Source: Auriscalpium vulgare (Eukaryota; Basidiomycota; Agaricomycetes; Russulales; Auriscalpiaceae). From it: a stretch of DNA of 64,000 bases. The notes below the pieces were generated by a model. The model was not told where the DNA came from, searched no databases, and saw only the letters and a list, made by a program, of their open reading frames with translations. Position numbers and translations under genes: made by a program. Numbering within the stretch: position 1 is the first letter of the stretch; every line of letters begins with the position of its first letter. Shown here piece by piece: positions 1 through 9,581 of this stretch. Location: the NCBI GenBank assembly GCA_019915015.1, contig JAHBBC010000015.1, positions 1,364,001 through 1,428,000 of the forward strand, given 5' to 3'.

Positions 1-16
1 AAAACTACCGCCGGCA

Positions 17-1066
17 ATGCCTGGTACACCGCCGTGGACATCAAGTCCTACACTACGTGGTCAGAGCGCTAACTCGGCCAGCGTGTTGAATAGGAGGCGT
101 AAGCTGCCCGAAGATGCAGATCCAAGTCCTAGTCCAAAGATCCCCAAGTTTGGTTCGGAGACGCCGGAGGACGTTCCCGCCCACGAAGCCACAAATGCAA
201 GCGAGGTGGACCTCTACGAAGGAGTGACTGGAGACGCAAACCAAGCCACAGAGCTGACACCAGCCGCCACAGATGCAAACACGAATGCAGACATCAACGA
301 AGGGGCGACCGGAGGCGAGAACGAAGCAGCAGGTCTGTCCCCGGAACTTGATCAGAGGAGCAAAAACAAGACGGATGCGAAGAAACGACGCGATGAGACC
401 AAGGTGCACGTTAGGGAACTCCGGAAGGTGCTCGGCATCAGATCCAATGTCTGCGAGCGGGACACTATTGCACTAGGTGAGCTATTTCATTTGAGAATCT
501 GGTGTCGAGTGAGCACTCATCGACATTGGTTGACGATGTGCAGGAGTCAAATATATCATATCTCTCCAGAGGAGATACGCGGAGGCTGTATCGGAATCGG
601 AGCAAACAAGAGATAAGCTGATACAGGAAGATCGTGTCAATGTCGATATGGAGGATAACGTCCGTCTCCGCGATGACACGAAGGGGCACCTTATCGTACT
701 TCGGCAGGTGCTCCGCATCGACTCCAGGGTCGATGAGCGGGACACTATTGAACAAGGTAATCTCTTCTATCCGACCGTCTGGATGTCGAATGAGCGCTCA
801 TCCATCGACGCTATGCAGCAGTCAAAAGTATAAAATCTTTCCAGGAGAAATTCGCTCAGGTTGTATCGGAAGCAAATGAAAAACTGGCGTGGGCAAAATC
901 TGCCTACATCAAAATGGTGGAAAGTCTTCGCCTCGAAAGAGATAGCCACGACAGAACAAAGGCAGAATTCGCGGCGTCCACGGCGCACTGGCAAGCTCTG
1001 TGGCACAGAGCTGGCTACATGAGTCAGTTGGGCGGAGGAGACGGAATTGGATTTCAGGGTACATGA
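17..1066 (+). CDS. A1: putative tandem bHLH-like protein (family A)
   Basis: Three exons (17-476, 544-756, 819-1066), both introns phase 1, giving 306 residues from the ATG at 17. The frame is open to the window edge, so the gene may begin upstream. Residues 1-110 are Ser/Pro/Thr/Asn-rich and look disordered. Residues about 120-165 (AKKRRDETK, ELRKVL, ERDTIALGVKYI) fit a basic helix-loop-helix: basic stretch, helix 1, loop, helix 2. A second copy at about 194-238 (LRDDTK, LRQVL, ERDTIEQAVKSI) lacks the basic residues. Both introns fall at the same point of helix 2, so exon 2 looks like an internal duplication. The rest is charged and probably coiled coil. It converges on B1 with about 40 bp between stops. 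A transcription-regulator role is inference. The gene structure is well supported because the splices remove stops and keep homology with A3. Confidence 0.7.
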
Positions 1067-1106
1067 CAGTCACCTGCGCTAGCTGCCGAATAGTAAACAC
1101 AATGAC

Positions 1107-1593
1107 CTACAGTCCGCGTTCCGCCAGTTCCTGTTCTACGGTCTGCTGCATAGCACGAATCTCGAGTAGCATTCTATCTGTCTCACCACGATCGAACGCC
1201 ATCCCCAACAGAGCCTTCTGCATCTTCGCAATGATCTCCCCTTCCTGCTTCAATTGCCCATCGAAACTCTTTTGCGCCAGCTCCATGTACTCTATAGCAT
1301 GGTCGCCTCCAGGGCTGTCGACCAAGATTCCGAGACCATCGTAGCACAATTTCCCAGCGCCTAGCACTCATCTAGTTAGCCAGTAAGTCAGCCAGGCAGA
1401 GTGGATATGGCCCACGTTGTGCCTCTTGAAGGTACCTCCACCGCTTGGCTTCGGCGGGTGTCAGCCCAGCATCAGGGTCTCGGACTGACAGTTGGTACAG
1501 CTCATCACGGTACAAGTTCGGTGCTTCCCTCGGCTCCGGATCACTCTCCGGGACACCTGGCCCGGAATTGCAAATCGTGTAGAAGTCGCGCAT
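1107..1593 (-). CDS. B1: lineage-specific small protein (family B)
   Basis: Two exons (1593-1416 and 1360-1107) joined by a 55-nt phase-1 intron give 143 residues. I chose the ATG at 1593 because all B copies share the start MRDF. The N-terminal half has a conserved PGVPES motif and an RDPDAGLTPAEAKRWRYLQE stretch, the second looking like a helix. The C-terminal half is charged and helical (KQEGEIIAKM, ending AERGL), probably coiled coil. I do not recognise the family and assign no function. It is near-identical to B2 at 7317-7805 and related to B3 and B4. Its convergent pairing with family A is kept in three places, which suggests the two genes move or are kept together. The exact acceptor is uncertain because two nearby AGs keep the same frame. 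Confidence 0.65.
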
Positions 1594-2080
1594 GATGTCT
1601 ACGAACTTCAGTAAGTAATGGTTCAGGAAAGGTTGGATGAGACGCACGAAGGTTGGATGCTAGACAGGTAAGTGGGGTTTGGTCGAGTCAACGACAGGAA
1701 GATAAACCTTGAAAAGACAAAAGGGTCGGATCTGTTGGGCAGAGTAGCGACCGGCGTGGCACTCGCACAATACGACGACGACAGCAACCAAGTCGGATTG
1801 ATTGCGACACAGACAACCAGGCAAGCTCATAGTCTGACACAGCCTCAGACCTGTCGTCAAGTGTGCAACTTCTGGGCCAAGACAATTGACGAGAATGCAA
1901 TGTTCCTCGAGGACAGATCACGACCGGGTCATCACAAAAACGTGGGATCTGTGAACAAATGGACTGTCATTTGTTGAAGTCTGCCTCTTGAATACTATAA
2001 TCAGCTGTCAAAATGATTGAACAACAAAAGATGCGAAGCTCAGAGCTCGAGCGAGGTGGGAGCGAGGTATGCTAGCTGGA
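1594..2080. repeat. Duplicated block upstream of B1 (copy 1)
   Basis: The sequence 5' of B1 is repeated almost base for base upstream of B2 (about 7806-8340). It includes the shared stretch around 1917-1970 with the phrase cgaccgggtcatcac, and ends near 2075 in gagcgaggtatgct. An inverted, more diverged version precedes B3 (about 9370-9580). Copy 1 lacks about 55 bp present in copy 2 near 8070-8128. The block holds the presumed B promoter. I see no convincing ORF in it. Confidence 0.75.
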
Positions 2081-2832
2081 ATGAAGGACATGAGAATTGA
2101 TGCAAGTCTGTGAGGAGAGGAGCGTGGGAACGCTTGTGCCGCACACGAAGGTCGGACTTTCGAACTCGAATAACCGTTGTAAAGACTCTGGATAATCAAG
2201 GGGGGAAAGACCTCGTATCTAGTACATGAGATGGCCTTAAATACCAGCTACGGGATCGGAAACCGGGAATATCGGGGAATAAGGGAGTCGGGCGGAGGAC
2301 GTGATCCGGAGCACGCGACCTGCAAAAAATGAGTACGTGGGTCAGGACTAAAGTCCGTCGCCCCGGGCAGGACAGGACCAGCTGAACTCACCACTGGGCA
2401 AAACACCACCTCCCGCACGATCCCCACTGCGTCGCCCCACTGCCTCCGAGACACGCACGCGGCCTCCTGCGTCACGAATAGTAGTTCGGATGTACGGTGA
2501 GCGTAGCGGATCCTCGCCTCAGGTGCACGGAGGGGCGTCGATCATAGATGATAGTGCGCCGATTTGCACGGTGAAGTGGACCTAGTGAGAGGTCGAAATT
2601 GTCTGAGCCGCGCACGGGCAGGCGGTGAGATGGTGAAAGGAGGCTTGATCCGAGTCAGGACGACAGATCAACTACTTATCATCTGTAGCTAGCACGGAGA
2701 CTAGTCAGGATGCTCACGAAGACTCGGACCGCCAGATCTGCATCTCCCTGCATCTTTCTCTCCCCAGCTTCTCCCTTCAACTAGTCAAGCTCCCCAGTCC
2801 TGCTACTGAGGCCGTCGCATCACGCGTCTGTT
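2081..2832. other. Intergenic, no gene recognised
   Basis: Between the duplicated block and the small zinc-finger ORF. Only short overlapping open frames without homology or splice logic are present. Nothing supported. Confidence 0.4.
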
Positions 2833-3036
2833 ATGGGGCAATGCGAGTGCGGCAAGCGGTTCTCCGAGACTGCACTTCTGAATTGGCACATGAAGAGATG
2901 CCCTGATGTTCGCGACGTTGAGAAGGCCGTCAATCGTCTTGCTCAGTTGCTCAGCGCCGAGCCCAGTGGAATGAGCGAGGGTGGAAAGCAAACCCGGATC
3001 AGCAGAGCGTGCCAGAGCCCGCGCTCCGTCACATAG
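2833..3036 (+). CDS. Small single C2HC zinc-finger ORF (67 aa)
   Basis: An ATG-started ORF of 67 codons. Its first 23 residues read like one zinc finger: Cys4-x-Cys6, then GKRF, then His19 and Cys23 (MGQCECGKRF then NWHMKRC). The Cys-Cys spacing is one residue instead of the usual two to four. Position 23 is Cys instead of His. The remainder is helical then polar and has no motif. It could be a stand-alone micro-protein, the first exon of a longer gene, or a remnant. There is no clear TATA box or donor site. It lies between duplicated A/B blocks, so decay is plausible. Confidence 0.3.
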   Translation: MGQCECGKRFSETALLNWHMKRCPDVRDVEKAVNRLAQLLSAEPSGMSEGGKQTRISRACQSPRSVT

Positions 3037-3183
3037 CCATTCACCAATCTCTTCCCTTCCCCGCGCCGCCTCGCTACTTCCGTAGCCAGCCCTGCCTAAA
3101 CGACTTCAGATGGGTCGCTCGATATCATTGGAGGCATTATTAGATCACAGCATATATTTGTCATTTCATGACCCCAAATAGAA

Positions 3184-3741
3184 CTACATTTTGTCTGTTT
3201 CGAGAGCTCGCGACTGCTCATGGTCATCAGCATGTTTGAGACCACTGCCACCCAACTGGCCTCCGGTGCTATGTTCTCCCTTCTTCTTGGCCGCCACGAA
3301 AGCCAGGACCTCCTGGTACAATTGTTGCCGTTCGGCGCTCCCATGCTCCATATTGTCGAACTTAGCATTCAACCTTGCCAAGCGTGCATGGAGGTCGTCC
3401 ACCCGGCCCTGGACATCCTTTGCCCCCAAGTTGAAGGTATTCAAACCGCATCTTTGAGACCCCAGGTCCGTGTGTAACTTCGTCGCGCTCGTCGAACAAC
3501 TTGAACGCGCCTGTAAAAGAAATTTATTGGTAAGTTCAGATGGAGAAATTAGCGTGGCTGACTTACGCTGGGTGTCAAGGAGTACTCTGAACCGCTCGGC
3601 TTCGGCCTCCATCAATCCGGGATGATCGTCCAGAAGGTATTTATATCGTAGAGCTTCCGATGACGTCAATCCACCAATACCGTCCAGTACCGGATGGCCA
3701 TCCTCGGGGTCGAGGTCGAGAATTTTGGCGAAGTCGCGCAT
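3184..3741 (-). CDS. B4: diverged family B member
   Basis: An open frame from the ATG at 3741 (start MRDFAKIL) to a stop at 3184, 185 residues if read through. Homology to family B is clearest at the start and in LTSSEAL and EAEAERFRVLLDTQ, which match the pre-intron part of B1-B3. At the same place as the family intron lies an excellent intron (3566-3511, gtaagt to ttttacag, 56 nt, phase 1). Splicing it shifts the frame, giving a short AFKLFDERDEV tail and an early stop. Reading through keeps a long helical tail (VDDLHARLARLNAKFDN). Either the intron is retained or unused, or an indel lies downstream. Model uncertain; function unknown. Confidence 0.45.
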   Translation of the reverse strand: MRDFAKILDLDPEDGHPVLDGIGGLTSSEALRYKYLLDDHPGLMEAEAERFRVLLDTQRKSATLISPSELTNKFLLQARSSCSTSATKLHTDLGSQRCGLNTFNLGAKDVQGRVDDLHARLARLNAKFDNMEHGSAERQQLYQEVLAFVAAKKKGEHSTGGQLGGSGLKHADDHEQSRALETDKM

Positions 3742-5010
3742 GATGGAAATGCAGAGAGGATGATAGAACAAGGATAGCAAGTTTAAATCTGAAAAATGAG
3801 TCTCTAATCGGAGCAGCAAGAAAATGGACAATTTCACGTACCGTGTACGAAAGGCGGTTGTTCAAAAGGGGTGATCAGCAAGGCTTGCACAAGAAAAGAT
3901 GCATATATATGCACGGGAAGAGCAAAAGGCGTGTAGGCAGAGTGGCGCCCGGTAGTTGTCAAGATCAGGCGTATGGGCCGCAGACGACGACGAGCAAGAC
4001 AATTGGCACCTCGTGGAGATCACGACCGGGTCATCACAAAAACGGTGCGCGTGTAGAGGCCCTAGCGAGGTAGTGTGCGCTGCCCTATGGGAAATTTGAA
4101 CGCCCGTAGTTGTCAATGCCCCATCACAAAAGTGTGGGATCGGCTAGACAAAAGAATGAGTGTTCGAAGACTTGGTAGAGAAAAGCACTGTACATCAGTG
4201 TGCGCATCACTGTTTGAGAAAAGGCAGATGCGCCGGCAAGAAATTAAGACTCCACTGCCGCTGTCTACTTGAGCCATGGAAAACCGAAGCCGCAGAAACA
4301 CCGAGGACAACACCCAGAACGCTAGCAGAGCGATCGCACGTCCTGCATGTCGGAGAAGTCATTGGTCTGGTGGGACTACTGTTTGTGTGATATCCGCGAT
4401 CATAGAGTCATTGCACAGTGAGCGGCGGTGGCAGGTTGCGAGCACGTGGCAGGCGGGCGGTGATTCGCCGGTGAAGTTCAGTTGAAGTTCCGCCGAACCG
4501 TGAGCGCTTGAGCTCTCCGATCGCGACGACTACTCTCTACGAAACGCCGTGATCCTGTTTCTTCAACAAACCACGGAGATCTGAGAGCTAGCAACGTTCA
4601 GCGACTATGCATGACTAGCGTTACTGTCTCCGATTCCGGGGCTCCTCGAGCATGTCCAACGCAATTTTAATTATTGCGTACGTCGCTCGAACTCAGCTCA
4701 AGATCTCTGTCCTATTCTATTCGCCTCACAGCAACGTGCACTGTCACTGCCAGTGCCACCAATGGTGCACTCAGGCGGCACCTTCGGCGGCAGTCCCGGC
4801 ATTGCTTGACGGAAGGAGCCGGGGCGTGCCGAACGGGCGGCAAGCTCTCCGAGTCCGTCGCGGCCTCCGTCCCCTCCGATTCGCTCAGTCAACTCATCCG
4901 CTCGGAGATGTCGGGAGACGGCTCTTCAGCAAAGGCACACAGCGCCTTGTGATGTCACTGGACAACGGGAGCAACTGGTCTGGCTTCCGAAGTAGTCCTA
5001 TGTGGTGAAG
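3742..5010. other. Intergenic: diverged copy of the B upstream block, then FDH upstream region
   Basis: Positions about 4015-4055 repeat the gatcacgaccgggtcatcac phrase found upstream of B1 and B2. Positions about 4290-4480 resemble 8465-8710, sharing gcatgtcgga, aagtcattggtc and ggttgcgagcacgtggcag. Several open frames at 4650-5008 have no support as genes; the region more likely holds the formate dehydrogenase promoter. Confidence 0.5.
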
Positions 5011-5017
5011 TATAAAA
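5011..5017 (+). promoter_or_regulatory. TATA box of formate dehydrogenase gene
   Basis: The sequence tataaaa lies 107 nt upstream of the FDH start codon on the same strand. This position is suitable for a core promoter with a short 5' UTR. Confidence 0.6.
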
Positions 5018-5123
5018 ATGGCGACGTTCTCGGCTTTGTTCCATCATCACTCACGTTCCCACTCTTTGCATACCCCGCCCACTCCTCCAATAATTAACTA
5101 CCTTTGATAGCCCACCCGCAAAC

Positions 5124-6648
5124 ATGAAGGCAAGTCGGCGGAAGGCCTGCGCCGAAGACTGATGTTCTGACTGCAATGTTGTTTTAGGTCCTCGCCATCC
5201 TCTACAACGGGTTCAAGGCAGCCAAGGCTGAGCCTCGCCTCCTCGGTACCGTCGAGAATGAGCTCGGTCTTCGCGCCTACCTCGAGTCCCAGGGCCACGA
5301 GTACATTGTATGTCGACCAGCCTGCTTGGAATATCTTTGTAGGCTAATCCATCATTGATTAGGTGACGAGCTCCAAGGAGGGCCCAGACAGTGACTTCCA
5401 GAAGCACATTGCCGACGTAAATCATATATTTTACCTCAACTCGCAGGCTGCAGACTGACCGACGTGTTCTCACAGACTGACATCCTCATCACGACGCCTT
5501 TCCACCCTGGATACCTCACCAAGGAGCTCATGGCCAAGGTATTAATTATTTCATCTTAGTATCCGGGCATGCCTGACAAATTGTACCCCTAGGCCAAGAA
5601 CCTGAAGGTCTGCGTCACCGCCGGGGTCGGCTCCGACCATGTCGACCTCAACGCTGCCGTGGATCGCAAGATCCAAGTGCTCGAGGTCTCCGGCTCGAAC
5701 GTCGTCTCCGTCGCCGAGCAAGTTATGATGTCCATTCTGCTCCTCGTGCGCAACTTCGTGCCTGCGCACGAGCAGGCCATAAGCGGCCAGTGGCAGGTGT
5801 CCGACATCGCGCGCAACGCGTTCGACCTCGAGGGCAAGGTCGTCGGCACTCTCGGCGCGGGCCGTATCGGCCACCGCGTGCTGCAGCGCCTCGTGCCGTT
5901 CAACACGAAGGAGCTGCTGTACTACGACTACAAGGCGCTGCCGGAGGAGGCGGAGAAGGCTGTGGGTGCGCGGAGGGTCGAGGATCTCAAGGTCAGTGGT
6001 GGAGACGCGGACTTGCAGTAACGGATGCTCAACCTGCGACTTGCAGGAATTCGTGTCACAGTGCGACGTCGTCACCGTCAACGCGCCCCTCCACGAGGGG
6101 ACCCAGGGCCTCATCAACAAGGACCTCCTGCAGCACTTCAAACCAGTACGTAGACTGTCCCCGTTGTCCCGCACCCGCTGACTCCGGCTCAAGGGTGCAT
6201 GGCTCGTCAACACCGCCCGCGGCGCGATCTGTAACGCCGACGACGTCGCTGCGGCCGTCAAGTCCGGGCAGCTGCGCGGCTACGCGGGCGACGTGTGGAA
6301 TGTGCAGCCCGCGCCGGCAGACCACCCGTGGCGCTCAATGCGCAACCCCCTTGGCGGCGGAAACGGCATGACGCCCCATTACTCGGGCACGACGCTCGAC
6401 GCGCAGCAGCGCTACGCGGAGGGCACGAAACAGATATTGCAAAACTACTTTGAGAACAAGCCGCAGGATCCCGGCAATGTGATTGTCGGTGTCGGTGAGT
6501 GGCTTCCGGGCAAGATATCTTTGGAGGTAATCTGACGGTTCGTGTTGGTCAACAGGCAAATACGAGAGCGCGTCTTGTGAGTTTCACTCCCTCAAACGCC
6601 ATGGTGTCATATCTGAATTTGTCATCTCTATTAGATGGCCAACGTTAA
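5124..6648 (+). CDS. FDH1: NAD-dependent formate dehydrogenase
   Basis: Oxidises formate to CO2 with reduction of NAD+, in fungi a cytosolic detoxification and energy step. Nine exons: 5124-5129, 5188-5307, 5363-5416, 5476-5538, 5593-5991, 6047-6145, 6194-6494, 6556-6576, 6635-6648. They sum to 1077 nt, or 358 residues, the usual fungal length. Visible hallmarks are the start [10 protein letters not shown], the segment [10 protein letters not shown], the nucleotide-binding loop [17 protein letters not shown] with the catalytic Arg, and [13 protein letters not shown] with the catalytic His. The end ESASYGQR appears only after splicing the last two introns. The first exon is just ATGAAG and is followed by a GC-AG intron (5130-5187, donor AAG|gcaagt). 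It is a D-2-hydroxyacid dehydrogenase family member. It is flanked by duplicated A/B blocks and is the only housekeeping gene in that region. Confidence 0.97.
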
Positions 6649-6755
6649 AGTGCGAAAGAGAAGGGCTGCACTCGTTGCGAAATGATGAACTCTTAACCCA
6701 CTATTGCCTCTATGATATTTGTATTCTAGTAATGATACAATGTATTAACGACCAG

Positions 6756-6805
6756 CATAATTGCTTTCCTTGTCAACGAACATAATTGCTTTCCCTGTCA
6801 ACGAA
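6756..6805. repeat. 25-bp tandem direct repeat at duplication breakpoint
   Basis: Two adjacent 25-bp units beginning cataattgctttcc and ending tgtcaacgaa, differing at one base. The second unit runs straight into sequence homologous to family A coding DNA (tcaacgaagg). The repeat therefore marks the edge of the duplicated A2/B2 block, about 108 bp after the FDH stop codon. Confidence 0.8.
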
Positions 6806-7270
6806 GGAGTGACCGGCGACGAGAATAAAGCAGCAGTGCCACTGCCAGATCTGTACCCGGAAGATAAGAGGAGCAAAAAACCACACCAAGGTGCACGTTA
6901 GGGAACTCCGGAAGGTGCTCCGAGTCGGCATCAAGTCCAATGTCTGCGAGCGGGACACCGAAGGACGAGGTAGGTCCTATACGATGATCCGGAGGTGGGA
7001 TAAATTGCTGCTCATCCAGGGGCCAACAAGATAAATATCCTCAGGAGGAAACTTTACGCGCAAGTTGCATCGGATTTGAAGGCAAGGGACGCCGTGGCGT
7101 CACGTCTCGTTTGGAGAACAATGTCATTCGCGAACAACAGGACCACAAAAGAACGCGTACGAAGACTGAATTCGCCGAATTCATGGCGAGCTGGCAAGCT
7201 CTGTGGTGTAGAGCTTAGAAGGCGGCATTGGATTTCAGGCCATATGACAGTCACCCTCGCTAGTTGTTCA
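6790..7270 (+). pseudogene. A2: decayed family A copy
   Basis: Homologous to the second half of A1 exon 1 plus a later exon. VNEGVTGDEN and then VRELRKVL and NVCERDT are recognisable but in different frames, because of a deletion near 6880. A donor (gtaggt, about 6969) and acceptor (atccag, about 7020) survive. After that the ANKINILRRKLYAQVASDLKA part is in frame, but the homologue of the A1 end (SWQALW) lies in another frame. The 5' half of the gene is missing. It sits convergent to B2, as A1 is to B1. Loss of A next to an intact B is informative for whether the pair is a functional unit. Confidence 0.7.
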
Positions 7271-7316
7271 CCCTTCAAAATAGTAGACACAACGAAAGAA
7301 TAAAATAAAATAAAAC

Positions 7317-7805
7317 CTACAATCCGCGTTCCGCCAGTTTCTGTCTAATGGCCTGTCTGATAGCACGATTCTCGAGTAGCATTCTATCGCTCGCACCACG
7401 AGTGAACGCCATTCCCACGATGGCGTTCTTCATCTTCGCAATGATCTCCCGTTCCTGCTTCGCTTGCCCATCCATACTCTTTCGCACCAGATCCATGTAC
7501 TCCTCAGTATGGTCTTCACCTCCGGGCTTGTCGACCAAGTTTAAAAGATGATCATACCACAATTTTCCAGAGCCTAGCACTCCCTAGTTAGCCAGTAAGC
7601 CAGCCAGGTAGAGTGGATATGGCCCACGTTCTGCCTCTTGAAGGAACCTCCACCGCTTGGCTTCCGCGGGTGTCAGCCCAGCATCCGGATCTCGGACTGA
7701 CATTTGGTACGGCTCATCACTGTACAAGTTCGGCGTTTCTTTCGGCTCCGGAGCACTCTCCGGGACACCTGGCCCGGGATTGCAAATCGTGTAGAAGTCG
7801 CGCAT
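7317..7805 (-). CDS. B2: lineage-specific small protein (family B)
   Basis: Two exons (7805-7628 and 7573-7317), phase-1 intron, 144 residues. The start is MRDFYTICNPGPGVPES, the middle RDPDAGLTPAEAKRW, and the helical end contains KQEREIIAKM and AERGL. It is a close paralogue of B1, with the upstream block duplicated too. Changes relative to B1 keep the frame and mostly swap similar residues, so this copy looks intact although its partner A2 is broken. Function unknown. Confidence 0.65.
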
Positions 7806-8340
7806 GATGTCTACGAACGTCAGTAAGTAATGGTTCAGGAAAGGTTGGATGAGACGCACGAAGGTTGGATGCCAGACAGGTAAGTGGGGTTTGGTCGCGT
7901 CAACGACAAGAAGATAAACCCTGGAAAGACAAAAGGGTCACATCGGTTGGGAACGAGTAGCGACCGGCGCACTCGCACAATACGACGACGACAGCAACCA
8001 AGTCGGATTGATTGCGACACAGACAAACCGGCAAGCTCATCGTCTGACACAGCCTCAGATATGTCGTCAAGTGCGCAGAAAAAGAGCAGGGTTATGCGTG
8101 GCGCAGGTGACGCGTTGACGCCGAGGACTTCTGGGCCAAGACAATTGAACGAGAATGCAGTGTTCCTCGAGGACAGATCACGACCGGGTCATCACAAAAA
8201 CGTGGGATCTGTGAACAAATGGACTGTCATCTGTTGAAGTCGGCCTTTTGAAAAATGTGATTAGCTGCCAAAATGATTGAACAACAAAAGATGCGAAGCT
8301 CAGAGTTCGAGCGAGGTGGGAGCGAGGTATGCTGTGGCCT
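7806..8340. repeat. Duplicated block upstream of B2 (copy 2)
   Basis: Partner of 1594-2080. It holds the same gatcacgaccgggtcatcac phrase at about 8177 and the same end, gagcgaggtatgct, near 8333. It contains about 55 bp absent from copy 1. Confidence 0.75.
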
Positions 8341-9369
8341 ATGGTGAGGACGGCGAGCGGTGTGATCGTCCAGCTTCAGAGCCAGCAGATAATTTTGATG
8401 CGGACAACGCTAGCAAGAATAAAGGACGGCGACATGAGCATTATTGCAATCCCGTCGTCGCCCCGGGTTACCGAGGCTAACACCCAGAGCGCTACAAAGT
8501 AGCAAAGCGACCGTACGTCGTGCATGTCGGACAAGTCATTGGTCCAGGGGGACTAGCACGAGAGCTTCAGGACCGTTAGTACTGCTGCGTGTTTGTGAGC
8601 TACATAGTGATCCGAGTGTAACTCAGGCCAGCGGCACCGGGCACTCGCCGGGAGTGCAGCGGTTGCGAGCACGTGGCAGGCCGGCGGCGGTTCGGCCCCG
8701 ACCAGCGACAGGCTCCTGCCGCAGGCGCTGGAGCCTGAGTTGCCAGAAGCCTTTCCACCTACATATCATCTTCCCGCGTGCGGCCAGTTGACAGCCTCGG
8801 GCCTCGGCTCGGTTGGTCAATACGCCTCCATGCACGCCGCCGCCGCGCTGCACAAGGGGACCGCACCATCGATGACTGACGACCCCTCCGTGGATCAACA
8901 ACTCTCAGGCCTACTCTACAGTGCATGTTCACGCTACGATATCAACGCTATACGTGGCCAAGGAGACCATATTGAAGTCGGGGCGACGTGGTTGGGTGTC
9001 GTTGGAGTGTGTCTGGGTGAGTTGCCGGGCGAACCTCATGCTATGCACCTGGTTCACGCTCTTCATTCGATGCGCCGTCCACTCGTTGTCTGCGGGCCTC
9101 ACGTCATACGTTGAATCGACTGCTGCGGGCTCGTACTCTCAGGCGCCGCTTCTTTTGTTGTACATTGGAATCAACAGAGCCCACGCTTTTGTGATTTCCT
9201 TGTCACAATCTCCGTGTGTACTCTGTGTCAATCATCTTGACTACCCTGCGAGCCATGTCGTTGTCGTCGCTCGCCTACTCTGCAACGCAATTTCTCCGCC
9301 TGATATACCACGAATTTCACGCTGTGCGAGGTCGCCGGCTTGAGTCATTGTCGACGCCTCTGACTCACG
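8341..9369. other. Intergenic, degraded duplicated sequence
   Basis: Positions about 8465-8710 resemble 4290-4480, with a shorter match near 11585-11640 (gtcggacaag). Open frames across 8740-9343 have no recognisable motif and no consistent splice model. No gene called. Confidence 0.35.
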
Positions 9370-9581
9370 ATAATCCAACTTGTCTGTTGACGGCGTCGTA
9401 TTGTGCGAGTGTGCCGGTCGCTACTCTGCCCACTCGACACATTTTTGTCTTTGCAGTGCTTATCAGGCTGTCGTCGACGAGACCAAACCTCAGTCCCCAC
9501 AGTTCAACGTTTAACTTCGTGCTTCTTATCACCTCTTCCTGGCTGCCTACTGAACATTGACGTCTTGAACAGCCTGGCGTC
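9370..9581. repeat. Inverted, diverged copy of the B upstream block
   Basis: Reverse complement of the B1/B2 upstream sequence. The stretch cgagtgtgccggtcgctactctgccc corresponds to the block near 1740-1770 read backwards, and the caaacc/tcgacgag part to 1675-1690. It shows that the third A/B unit is an inverted copy, not an independent arrangement. Confidence 0.6.

Noticed and set aside
5551..6261. 236-codon minus-strand frame over FDH
   Set aside because: Antisense shadow of the conserved FDH exons.
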